Assembly: GCA_028554795.2 (NCBI GenBank)
Contig: CM068842.1
Location: forward strand, 30,135,627-30,199,626
Direction: 5' to 3'
DNA length: 64,000 nt
Source of the DNA: Sinohyriopsis cumingii
Taxonomy: Eukaryota > Mollusca > Bivalvia > Unionida > Unionidae
The stretch's first letter is position 1; the number at the start of each line of letters is the position of its first letter. The notes beneath the pieces are model-generated. The model searched no databases. It was given only the letters and a program-made list of their open reading frames with translations, and was not told where the DNA came from. Shown here piece by piece: positions 51,801 through 60,846 of this stretch. Made by a program: the position numbers and the translations under genes.

Positions 51801-54799
51801 AACTAGTAAGCACATCAAGCAAGCTAATTCTTTCATTTTAGATGTAATTGATTTATTAATATGGCTATATCTCCTATTAGCTGCAGTGGGTTTTAATGCA
51901 ATAATTCATTAGGAATTGACTTAACACATTAACCCCTGGAGCTTTTTGTCATTTTCACCTGAAAATCAAGTAGGAAACACATTTTGAAAGCTATTTCTGA
52001 ATAGACTCGAAAACACTAAACCCCAGTCATCTTTCAATAATATACTGCCTAGTTGTGTTAGAAACATCGTTTTTCATTGGCTATTTGACTCGCGCATGAG
52101 CAGAAGGGTAATATTTTTTTGTTGTTGTTTTTTTTTTTTGTTGGGTTTTTTGGTTGCTAAACGGAGCCATTATTTTTGTATGGAGACCACTCTGTATTCC
52201 AAATGCCTATCTTATCCTACTTTTTGCAAAGGCTCGTCTGTCTGTTTGCAGTTCATACCAGTTTGCCTTAGATCTGAGACCAAAAAGTCTAAAATCCTGA
52301 CACAAAATCGTATTCCGACCACAGGCGAATTTTGGGTAGAAAAAAGTCGGGTCCAAAACATGAGGTTTTTTAATCTGTATTTTGTAGTGCAACTAGATAT
52401 TCCAGATTATTTGGTATCATTGTAGAGCTACATCTGTCTACCTTTCTATAATACCACCCACTTTAGTGTATCTTGCAAGACCATGACGCTACAGAGCTCG
52501 GCAGTAGGCTACTACCTCCTGCCCCGTTAAGTCATCGCTAGGGGTTAATGTGTTAAAAGTTTTTATGTTATGAAATATGATATTTCAAGATTGTATCAGT
52601 ACAGTTGTAAATGGTATGGTCTAGATATGTGTTTATTGAACCAGTTTAATTGTTCCATAAAATGCTTAAAACAATACATTACAGTTGACAACAGAAATTA
52701 AAATTTGTTTTGCCATTTTAAATGTTATGATCTTGCATTTGATTGTTTTCAGTATCCAATAAACAGACAACAATATAGTACAGATAATTTAATGGGGACA
52801 TTGTTCATCTTGTCACTTAGAATGCATTGAATGTGGCTAGAGGATGAAAAACATTCAACACCTAGTGAAATTTTATTTGATAAACTCAAATGGTTACCAC
52901 TTCAAGATAGTGGAACTCCATCACAGATTTTATTGTAGCCATAGTGGGGTTTATGGCACCCCTCGCTGATGTTATGTGCTTTTGTCTCATGAGCTAACTT
53001 AATAAATATATGGGAGACGCCACAAGGACATAACCCAACCAGGACAGATGTCAGTTTTTTTTTTACTTGACGTGTGCAAACTCTAGAGTAGTAACATTGC
53101 TTGTGATATTTTTCAATGACCTAGTGAAGCTTATGCACAGATGGACATGCATAACATAAAACAAAATACCACGCTTTAAAATTTCTTGTATAGTCCCCCA
53201 CTCAGTCCTATGATAGTGTACATGAAAAACATTGTATAGCGACAAGATACATGCCTATTTATTGCCTACATATGCCTACAAGTATGCACACATGCAGAAA
53301 TGTACACACTGTTCTGATTCCAACTGTACTATATATTTTTTCTCAATAAATGGTACTTCATAAAAGTGTGCCATACTTGTATCTTTAACTATCAGTGAAT
53401 GATATTTCATAAAGTGCTTTATATACTGGTTAGTGTTTTGTCAGTCTTTTCTGTTAATGTTCATACTATTTCCAAGACTCACTTTAGACAACTTATTGAA
53501 AACAGGTTGCAAAAAACAACCAAAACCATTCTTACTTTAAAGTCATTTGCTATTTGTTATCTTCCTGTAATGAGTCAACAATGGTCAGTCAGCAGGTACA
53601 TGTTTTCGCAGTTTTGAACAGCTGCTGGTTGCTACCTATGTAAAACTGCCAAGCTTCTGAGTTATTTTTAGCACATTCAAAATAAGTTTTAACTGCTGAA
53701 TGGGCAGTAATGGTTCTTGTTGTCACAAAATCAAACTACAAAACTGGGTAGATACTAGTTTGTCAAAACCTAATTTGGACTTGTAAAATGGACTGAGAAA
53801 TCCAGTGAGATTTATTTGTGATATTGTCACGTAAAATTACTTTCTAGCTGCATATAAAGCAAACCACATGAAGTTAATTTTTATTTTCCAGATTAATCTT
53901 CTGATGTAGCACATATAATAGAAAACATATTATTTAACGTTTGATTCACAAGAATTATTTTGAAAATATCAGAGGGCTTTTGTCTAATGAAACCAAGACA
54001 CTGTACTGTAATGCACAAGCACAAAAGACTTGAATTAATGAATTTTGATGCATCTCATTTTACAAAATAAATAAATAAATAAATTGAATAGAGTTGAAAG
54101 TCAGATGAGACTGAATTGATGCATTAATCAAAATAAACATGACAGTATTTGCAATGACCCTAGAATTAATCCCAAAAGTTCACAATAAACAGGAAATAAT
54201 TTGGATTTACAGCCTTGGAAACTAAAACCTCCACCACTAACTGTTCCAAGTAGGTAAAGAAGTTCAATCAGGGATGCCTGTTTAAAGCCATCAAAAAGAT
54301 ACAAAACCATATATTTAAAGCAATGGAAGCAAGTACAATCAGAGATTTATAGCACTGGCAAACACATGGATTGGTAATTTTAGGTGATATACAATACATT
54401 ATTGATAAAACTAATGTGTTCTGCTTATGCATAGTCTAACTTAATATCAGAGTTAATCTCCTGAGCGTCCTTTGTAGACAGGTTTCACTGTATATGGGAA
54501 AATTGTAGGAGACAAAAAAATTATGGTGTAATATTCCTACTGCTGACAGGTGGTTATATGCAAATGGTCTTTATACCATGCTTTACTGCATTTATTTATA
54601 TTTGTTGTTCAGAGCTAATTAAAGTTGAAGAACCAGGAAGTTATGAAAAGGATGCTTGGCAGATGTCAGATGAAGAGAAAGTAGCAACTGTCCCTAAACT
54701 ACGAGAGGAAGGGAATGCTTTATATGGATGTAAAAAATACAAGGAAGCTGAGGAGAAATATGCCTTAGCTATTGGTATATTGGAACAACTTATAATAAA
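38658..54799 (+). CDS. AIP: AIP (AH receptor-interacting protein) gene, four exons, 3' end not found
   Basis: Four exons join in frame (99+180+190+187 nt) into 218 codons. AIP is a cytosolic Hsp90 co-chaperone with an N-terminal FKBP-like domain and three C-terminal TPRs; it binds Hsp90 and client receptors such as AHR. Seen: MADVIFNLQALGIRKTILHG and LPEYQDGTK (exon 1), FHYKTTKCDDERSVIDDSR, GKKFKLEVWETLL and EFWVDKK (exon 2), YPIVSKSLRDI, HCCGMM and NPQPLIFTL (exon 3), then KVEEPGSYEKDAWQMSDEEK and the first TPR, REEGNALYGCKKYKEAEEKY (exon 4). All align without gaps in order with vertebrate AIP, apart from a longer His/Asp-rich loop before HCCG. The remaining roughly 110 residues (TPR2-3 and C-terminal helix) were not found to 64000, so the gene probably runs past the right edge. 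Confidence 0.93.
38757..42990. other. AIP intron 1, left part, without recognised gene
   Basis: Intron sequence after AIP exon 1, with no recognisable coding exon or transposon. A 131-codon minus ORF at 39829-40224 has no familiar motif and is not called. Confidence 0.45.
43092..43228. repeat. Two-copy tandem duplication of about 67 bp
   Basis: TGGAAACAAATTTAATCAA and AGGGGTAATCAGA each occur twice in the same order (about 43111 and 43172; 43144 and 43208). The surrounding TGGCCCATCT/GGGCCCATCT also repeats. Confidence 0.8.
43231..45856. other. AIP intron 1, right part, without recognised gene
   Basis: Intron sequence up to AIP exon 2. The motif TTGAGAGACCACCTG recurs with variation at 44424-44530 and again near 51226 (TTAAGAGACCACTTG), which may be a short dispersed repeat. 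Nothing else recognised. Confidence 0.4.
45857..46036 (+). CDS. AIP: AIP exon 2 (FKBP-like domain)
   Basis: The exon lies between acceptor tattttcag|ATGATATT and donor AAAAAG|gtaagc. It is 60 codons, phase 0 at both ends. It encodes FHYKT, the DDSR strand, GKPMEL-like KPMELVLGKKFKLEVWE and the KPKEVAEFWVDKK helix/strand of the FKBP-like fold. The ATG at its first codon is the internal residue after GTK, not a start. Confidence 0.93.
46037..47080. other. AIP intron 2 stretch without recognised gene
   Basis: AT-rich intron sequence after exon 2. Nothing recognised. Confidence 0.45.
47928..48244 (+). mobile_element. tRNA-derived SINE, family B copy 5
   Basis: The plus strand begins GGTGGCCTAGTGGTTAGAGC with AGGGTTTAAACCCC at the B box. 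It continues with CAGCTGCCTCGCTAGGTGCT and ends GTTAAAAATCCTAATCACAC. A clear target-site duplication was not found. It is in sense with AIP. Confidence 0.9.
48867..49041 (-). mobile_element. LINE 3' end, same family as at 6062
   Basis: The reverse complement reads CCCAATATATCCAGTGGCTT, AGCTAAAATAAATAAATTCC, TTTGTATGAGGGCCTCA and CTTAGCTAATTGTGTTA, ending GGTCATTATTATT with a long (ATT)n tail. This matches 7387-7508 closely. It is a severely 5'-truncated insertion of about 145 bp plus tail. Confidence 0.92.
49251..49719. other. AIP intron 2 stretch without recognised gene
   Basis: AT-rich intron sequence between the 150-bp array and the 46-bp minisatellite. Nothing recognised. Confidence 0.45.
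49720..50166. repeat. 46-bp minisatellite, about 10 copies
   Basis: The unit is TGAAATTGCAGAACTCTTTC, AACTTTGTACAACTTG, TAAACATAAT (46 bp; the first copies start at 49733 and 49779). Variation is mostly single bases. A 131-codon minus ORF over it comes from the repeat itself. Confidence 0.95.
50261..50510 (+). mobile_element. tRNA-derived SINE, family C copy 2
   Basis: It matches 4208-4466 along its whole length (CCTGAGTGGCCAAGTG, CACTGCCATCTCACCTCTGT, GTTTTCCGGGTTCTTCCTC, ACTGGCCGCCATGTATAGCC, (CAA)n tail). A 12-bp target-site duplication with one mismatch, ACAGATGTAAAC / ACAGATGTAAGC, lies at 50249-50260 and 50511-50522. The B box is mutated (GGATTTGAGTC). Confidence 0.9.
50779..50930 (-). 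mobile_element. Degraded tRNA-derived element (tRNA-Thr-like head)
   Basis: The minus strand reads TTGCTTAGCTGGTAGTGTCC, then TGGATTTGTAATCCA, a stem with TGT at the anticodon position. A weak B-box-like GGATTTAATAAATG follows. It is too decayed to be a working tRNA gene; a SINE head is the likelier origin. Confidence 0.5.
51313..51502 (+). CDS. AIP: AIP exon 3 (His-rich loop, end of FKBP-like domain)
   Basis: Acceptor cttttgcag|CTGATTG joins DKK to LIDMYPIVSKSLRDI. The exon then has a Lys-rich and His/Asp-alternating loop (NHSHDHDHDKPHCCGMM, residues 114-130) and the conserved GHDDLDELIKNPQPLIFTL. Donor CTTG|gtaag leaves phase 1. The HCCG motif and NPQPLIF are characteristic of AIP. The loop is longer and richer in His than in the human protein. 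Confidence 0.93.
51557..51775. mobile_element. MITE, family D copy 3
   Basis: AAAGTCAAGTCCAACTGCAG on the left pairs with TTGTTTGAAGCTTGACTTTA on the right as an imperfect inverted repeat. The body has GACCTTGATCTGCTGTTGCA, AGCAGATCTGGGTCTGTAC and GGAATAATCAGTAGAA. It lies just after AIP exon 3. Confidence 0.75.
51925..52552. mobile_element. TTAA-flanked element with short inverted repeats (piggyBac-like MITE?)
   Basis: The left end is TTAA|CACATTAACCCCTGG and the right end GCTAGGGGTTAATGTG|TTAA: a 12-bp perfect inverted repeat with TTAA on both sides (51921-51924, 52553-52556). TTAA target sites are typical of piggyBac-type elements. The 628-bp interior has a T-rich tract and a 109-codon ORF without recognisable domain. 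Superfamily assignment is inference. Confidence 0.65.
52557..54612. other. AIP intron 3 stretch without recognised gene
   Basis: AT-rich intron sequence, including a short (AAAT)n at 54066-54083. Nothing else recognised. Confidence 0.45.
54613..54799 (+). CDS. AIP: AIP exon 4 (linker and first TPR)
   Basis: Acceptor gttgttcag|AGCTAATT supplies the second and third bases of a Glu codon, giving IFTLE-LIKVEEPGSYEKD, as in AIP IFHMEMLKVESPGTYQQD. The TPR1 helix A/B reads EEGNALYGCKKYKEAEEKYALAI, with the usual G, N, LY, A and Y positions; N191 is the expected Hsp90 clamp asparagine. Donor AATAAA|gtaagt leaves phase 2. No following exon was recognised. Confidence 0.93.
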
Positions 54800-55179
54800 G
54801 TAAGTAAATCCAGGATTTGCATAGAGTATGTATTGAGTACAATGCATTCATTATATATTCAAAGGCATAAATAATGCAGAAAGTGTAGTGATCTTATTTA
54901 TTCATCATCTATCCATTCATCTGCCATACTTTCTTGTAAGCAAAATAGCTCAAAAACTATTGAGCCAAACCATAAAAATTAGACATTTACATACCTATGA
55001 CGGGAAAGAAAAACTTGCTTTGCTTTTGGCAATGGTGACTTTATTTTTTAAATTTATATGAAAAAATTTTATTACACTTTTTGGTCTCCATATTTTTTTT
55101 CTACTATCATATATACCTGTACTCACTTATAAATTGATTTTGATTATAAGTCACCTGCCCCATTTATGGCTACAAAGAG

Positions 55180-55350
55180 CCAATTTCTTCTTCGAATAAA
55201 TTTCCCAGTCATGATACCTTTCGAGAGTATAACCACTACCTCACAAATCCAGCCCTCCCAGATACTACTTTTAGCTAAAGGGAGCTAAAAGTTGTCTGCT
55301 GACCCATGTGGTGGTTGGGCAGAGTGATCTCCTCTTGCCTATAAGCTAGG
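55180..55350. repeat. Left ITR of DIRS-like element 2
   Basis: CTACCTCACAAATCCAGCCC is shared with DIRS-like element 1 (15033). ACTTTTAGCTAAAGGGAGCT and GGTTGGGCAGAGTGATCTCC match the reverse complement of the right ITR. This links the two elements as one superfamily. Confidence 0.8.
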
Positions 55351-55550
55351 CAGCAATGAGTAAGAATATACCAGTTATTACTTCCACTCGTGCAGCACAG
55401 CACACTCTTTACAGCAAGAGACCTCGTTATCCATTTCCATCTTGGAAACATACCTACAGATGGAGGAGTCCTTTCACTTCAAGGAAAGTATACTCCATCT
55501 CTTTTTCCAACTTTTCTCTCTCATTAGTGCCAACATTTGTTCACATCTGG

Positions 55551-55608
55551 TGTATGTATGTACGTATGTATGTATGTATGTATGTATGTATGTATGTATG
55601 TATGTATA
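55551..55608. repeat. (GTAT)n microsatellite
   Basis: About 13 tandem GTAT units inside DIRS-like element 2. Confidence 0.95.
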
Positions 55609-55862
55609 TTTCTTATTTTAGAGCTCTTTATTACTTGCACATGCTGCCATTATATCCCACTGGATAGGTCCAGGCTACTTTAACTACCTGTACAAGTCTA
55701 TTATACTTTTAGAATCCATTTTGTCTGTATAAATCCTTCGTTCTGTACATACAGATGGGCATTCTGTGCACGGCATTTTTAATGCCTAGGTGGCATGCTT
55801 CCATGAACTCATTGTATACTTGCACTTGTATAGGCCATCTCTGAGCGATCCTACAAGTAACA

Positions 55863-55880
55863 TTATATATATATATATAT

Positions 55881-55939
<59 letters not shown>
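55863..55939. repeat. (TA)n microsatellite
   Basis: A TA tract with one AGATATA interruption inside DIRS-like element 2. Confidence 0.95.
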
Positions 55940-55940
<1 letters not shown>

Positions 55941-56169
55941 CCTTTATCGCATTATCTGCTTTAACCTAGGCAGTCTTAGTGTCTAGACATCACTATTCAA
56001 TCATACCTGTCCACAACGTCCTTGATTGCCAAACAAGACACGTGCAGGCATATTGAGGTAATAATTTATTAGTGTTATACCCTTTATACGGTTCATTGAC
56101 ATTAGACTGCCTGTTGTCACTTACAGTGCCAACACTAAACTTAGCTCATAACGATAAGAAAATCTGACA

Positions 56170-58400
56170 AGGTGACAGGGTTAGGCCCCTCGTGTTTATT
56201 TTTTCTGCTCATTATACCTACAGGTTTGAACTATGGCAAAGCACAGAAACGGATTTCAAAAGATAATGATATCATCAGTCTACATGCTGACCTTTCATCC
56301 GTACAGGTCCTTTTGGCGGAAAAGGGGGACAACTTAACCTCTGTTCCTTCAGCCACTAAGCGCCAGAAAACATCTAGACTGGAAACTTTTCTGGCACCCA
56401 AGTCCCCTCCTCCAGACCCAATGCTACTGGCGATTCCTGTTGGACTTGACTCTTTCTTGTGGAGCAATGAAGGAAAGAGCTTAACCAACAGACTTTACTT
56501 CCCTCTCAACATTCAGATATATTTGCAGGTTACATGGGTCAAGCTTCCTGTAATCAGTCCATCTTCATGAATCAGATAATACTCCTCCCACATACACGGC
56601 TTGTTTCCGCATTGCCCAGCCTAGACCATGTTCGAATGATCAGAAGTGGCAACAGCATCCTCCTTTTAGGGCTCAATCATACAACAGCCCTTACCCCTGT
56701 GCGTTGAAACAGATCTACATTGACATACTCCCTTCCAGCATGATGCCTCATTTAGCTCCTCAGACTTCTACAGACATCACCTCACCAATTTCCTGCCATC
56801 CTGCCACCGGAAGAACCACTATTCTCAGTTACCATCTGAAGGTTATGGTTTCTAATTCGGAATGTACTACAAGTTTAATGGATGGCAGATCTCGTCACTC
56901 TTCAGACTCACCTTGTACCTCTAAGGATGATGATGCTTTTTCTCAAGGAATGTCATCGAGTCTAGACTTTATGATGTCACGTGAAGATTCAGCCTTCCAG
57001 GCCTCCATTGAGGAAGTATTCTGCCTTTTACCTCCGGAGTTTTGTCCACCTCCCCCTACACCAGTACTAAGCTGGAGTCCCAGCTTTTGTTGATCTTATG
57101 ACGAGAAAGAAAGAGCCTGCCTTTAAGTTACTACCACAGTCAGGGAGAGTTACTGACAGTCTGAACTGTCTTCACCACCAATTGCAGGATCCCAGCATTA
57201 CAGACTTTTCTTTACACAAAAAGGCATTCCATCTCACTTTTGTTGGTGTTTCTACTGTTGTTGCATGCCCAACTTTCACTTGGAAACCCCAGCAATAGAT
57301 TGGGATATCACCACTTTGGGGATGTCCAAACTGTACTCCATATGTATGGACTGAGTGGCCTTTGATGATACTCAGCAGTTAGTGCACAACATCGTTGCCG
57401 TGGGCTCTCTACTGGACTTTGTCTCCATGGCAATTCTCCAACAAGCGGAACATAGCTTCTCTCCTCCCACTCCATCTTCTATAGGGCCTTCATGGGAGTT
57501 GGTATCACACATGGCCCATGTTTTAAATAGGGCAGCACAACACACCTTGGCCAATGCCATCACCGCCGCTGCCACTCTACAGTTAGCTGACTCACAACCT
57601 CCACCTTCCTAAAGGACCACTACAAAGCCAGACTATGCACACAGCCTTTATCATCCAACCTATTGTTAATGGCCAGGTTGAAGAGGTTCATAAACAGGCC
57701 ACCAAAGAAACGAATCTCCCTAATCCACCACCACAGTGCTGTTACAGGGGTAATACAGGAATCAGGAAAGGGATCCAAGAGCCACCCATAGGACACAAAC
57801 CGCCGGAAAACTGTCCTAATGGAGATCCACTCAGCATAAGCTGCAGCCATCGCAAACCAAAGTTAATAAAAACACAGAGGGGAGCCTTTCATTCAAATCA
57901 GCATTTCCCCCATCAACAGCTTCCTCCCCATAAAAAATTACGCCTTCTCCAATCTGCCCTTTCCAGACATCCCAGTAGGAGGAAGACTTCTTTTCTTTGC
58001 TGCCAAATGGGACAGAATTTGCCACAACGATACCTGGACTCTGCAAGTGGTTCACGAGGGACTCTGTATCATGTTTCTCACTCCTACACCTCTGTCCATA
58101 GTTCAGTCATTCTCTAACATCCCGTCAGATCCACTCAAAGCAAACACATTACAGCAGGAACATTACAGCAGGAAATAGACAACCTCCTTCGGAAAGGCAG
58201 TAGAACTTGTTTGAAACACTCACTCTCCGGGATTCTATTCCAGACTTTTCTTGGTTGCAAAAGCAAACAGCACTCTATGCTGCATCATCACCCTCAGCCG
58301 CTTCATTCACGCTCCTTGGTTCTCAGTGGAAACACCACGGTGCACATTCTAAATGTCTCCTCCAGTCAGGTTACCTAGAAGCTGTCTCAATACCTTAGGG
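56170..58400 (+). pseudogene. DIRS-like Gag and start of RT, broken
   Basis: Open pieces in shifting frames encode SATKRQKTSRLETFLAPKSP (56340s), SRHSSDSPCTSKDDDAFSQG, DSAFQASIEEVFCLLPPEFC (about 57000), a helical stretch VHNIVAVGSLLDFVSMAILQ (57380s), and, in another frame at 57990-58190, FTRDSVSCFS / ITAGNRQPPSER-type text. In the right frame this reads like the early DIRS RT segment (IMFLTPTPLS...LLRKG). The rest of the RT is gone. Gag similarity to 18269-18715 supports the call. Confidence 0.65.
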
Positions 58401-58439
58401 GATCGGAGATGGTATCTCGGGGGTAAGGAAATCTCTCTC

Positions 58440-58600
58440 CCTCCACCTCATACCTATTATCCTAAGGTATTATGATTGGGTAATGTATTCAAAGAAGAAA
58501 CCAATTTTTTATAGTAAAATATGTTTCTTTGAAAATACTTGCCCAATCATAATACACATACACCCTCCCAGCCTCCTTGCAATGACATCCTTAGGGAGTG
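58440..58600. repeat. Head-to-head ITR junction in DIRS-like element 2
   Basis: ATTATGATTGGGTAATGTAT with TCAAAGAAGAAACC is followed by TAAAATATGTTTCTTTGAAA and ATACTTGCCCAATCATAAT, a near-palindrome of about 83 bp (58473-58555). The right half matches the reverse complement of the right ITR (60775-60845). It parallels the region at 15200-15330 in element 1. Confidence 0.7.
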
Positions 58601-58629
58601 TGCCTTCCACTCCAGTAATAATTGGCATA

Positions 58630-59285
58630 GGGGGCGCTCACCAGTTATTATGTACTTTTGAGAGAGTGGCGTGCGTAAGGTGAAGTTGTTTGCATTTAAA
58701 ACATGCACAATGGAGAGAATGTTGGTAAACCTCTATTCTACATTAATGTAATGTGGATGATATTTCTTTATATATTGTACTTTTGGAAATTGTACATGAT
58801 CTAAACACACTGCTAACTAACATGACTGCTCCCTTGTGCTAAAAAATCAGCCTGAATTAGTCTAAAGTAAACTATCCATAGCAGCTATTAAAATAGGGAA
58901 AATGAATTTGCCAGACTACACAATACCAGCTTCTGAAAGTGCAATGAATGAATTACCAAAGATATAAAATGTAAAAAAGTTATCAGCTCCTTTTTTATAC
59001 AATTTACCTCTGAAGTTCAGGAAATGAAAATGACCAAGTGGAGCTAGCACTTTTTTGAAAGGTGCATATCTGGAGTAAGGCCAAGCTGTATACTCTATAA
59101 CCCATATTACACCCATCAATCATACACCAAAATAAAGGGAATTAAGGGTTCTTTGAATTATACTTAAGAAATACAAGGTCTTTTTTAAATAGCCAGTATA
59201 ACCAGTGAGGAAAGCTAAGGACATTTTTTTTAAAAATTATAACCCAATGCAAGATACTAAACTGTAGAGCGCCACCTTAACACAA
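58630..59285. repeat. 650-bp direct duplication, copy 1
   Basis: GCTCACCAGTTATTATGTAC through AACTGTAGAGCGCCACC matches 59991-60640 over its whole length with scattered substitutions and small indels; the offset is about 1361 bp. It is non-coding on both strands. Confidence 0.9.
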
Positions 59286-59990
59286 TTATAAAAATGTATG
59301 CAATTATTTGTTTTATTTTCATATCATTATGTATGATGTTCTGAATAAAATGATACATTCATATTGATGTTATGCATGAAAATAAGCTAATTATGCTCAT
59401 TTTGCTCCTGCTTACATAATTTGCCATGAGGCATGTTTGTGTGAGTAGTGACCTTAATTATGGGGAAATTAGAAATCTTAGAATATAGGAATAGAGTCAA
59501 CTTAAATTTAAACCTGTTGCAATAAGTAAAAGAAATATATAGTGAAAATGTTTCTTTTCATTTATTTGCAATGAAATAAATGTAAAAAATGATGAGAAAG
59601 CGAATTAGCTTCTTCCATATTAAACAATAGGCAAATATTTACATTTTCACCTTTGACCTTTATGAACTTGATCTGTTCCATCCCTTTTCAAACTGTAAAA
59701 TTTGTTGTTGATATCTCAGAAATAATTATGGCTAGTTTCATGTTCCTGTCATTCAGCATAACATTGGTTGCTATGTTTGCAAAATGTAATGTGCATTTTT
59801 AAAATAGTTCACTTTTTATCATGGGGGGGCTGGACTTATTAGAGACTCTGACACTCATAAATACTGTTCTGTGGGGGGGGGGAATACATAAGAATTATTC
59901 AAAGGGACTGTTTTGATGCTTGCGACTTAAATGTTTCAGCCATACAGTCAAAATTAAATCATACAATAATAATACCTATGTTCTCTTTAT

Positions 59991-60640
59991 GGGGGTGCTC
60001 ACCAGTTATTATGTACTTTTGAGAGAGTGACGTATGTAAGGTGAATTTGTTTGCATTTAAAACATACACAATGGAGAGAATGTTGGCAAACCGCTATGCT
60101 ACATTAATGTAATGTGGATGATATTTCTTTGGATATTGTACTTTTGGAAATTGTACATGATCTAAGCACACTGCTAACTAAAATGATTGCTCCCTTGTGC
60201 TAAAAAATTAGCCTGAATTAGTCTTAAGTACACTATTCATAGCAGCTATTGAAATAGGGAAAATGAATTTCGCCAGACTACACAATATCAGCTTCTGAAA
60301 GTGCAATGAATGAATTCCCAAATATGTAAAATGTAAAAAGTTATCTGTTCTTTTTATACAATTTACCTTTGAAGTTCAGGAAGTGAAAATGACCAAGTGG
60401 AGCTAGCACTTTTTTGAAAGGTGCACATCTGAAGTAAGGCCAAGCTGTATACTCTATAACCCATATTACACCCATTAATCATACACCAAAATAAAGGGAA
60501 TTAAAGGTTCTTTGAATTATACCGTAGATATACAAGGTCTTTTTTAAATGGCCAGTATAACCAGTGAGGAAAGCTGGAGAAATTCTTTTTCTTTAAAATT
60601 ATAACCCTATGTAAGATACAAAACTGTAGCTTGCCACCAT
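59991..60640. repeat. 650-bp direct duplication, copy 2
   Basis: See copy 1. Shared blocks include TGGAAATTGTACATGATCTA, ATAGGGAAAATGAATTT and AAATGACCAAGTGGAGCTAG. It abuts the right ITR of the DIRS-like element. Confidence 0.9.
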
Positions 60641-60654
60641 AGTCTTACTCAGTG

Positions 60655-60846
60655 CCACCTAGTCTTATTGGCAAGGGGAGATCACTCTGCCCAACCACCA
60701 CATGGGTTGGCAGAGAACTTTTAGCTCCCTTTAGCTAAAAGTAGTTGGGAGGGAGGGATCTGCAAAGTAGTGGTAGTACTCCTCTAAACTATTATGATTG
60801 GGTAAGTGTTTTTTAAGAAACATATTTTACTGAAAAAAAAATTGGT
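60655..60846. repeat. Right ITR of DIRS-like element 2
   Basis: The reverse complement carries TTACCCAATCATAATAGTTT, CTACTTTTAGCTAAAGGGAG and GTGGTTGGGCAGAGTGATCT, as in the left ITR at 55180-55350. Confidence 0.8.

Larger units (their letters stand above)
55180..60846 (+). mobile_element. Second DIRS-like element, truncated and rearranged
   Basis: Inverted repeats at 55180-55350 and 60655-60846 share ACTTTTAGCTAAAGGGAGCT and GGTGGTTGGGCAGAGTGATC in opposite orientation. Inside, 56170-58400 on the plus strand holds Gag-like and early RT-like sequence, then a head-to-head ITR junction (58440-58600) and a non-coding part with a 650-bp direct duplication. RNase H and recombinase are absent. It may be two nested or recombined elements. 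It follows the last AIP exon found and may lie in an AIP intron. Confidence 0.75.

Noticed and set aside
52096..52425. 109-codon ORF as a gene
   Set aside because: It lies inside a TTAA-flanked repeat, begins in a T-rich tract and has no recognisable motif.
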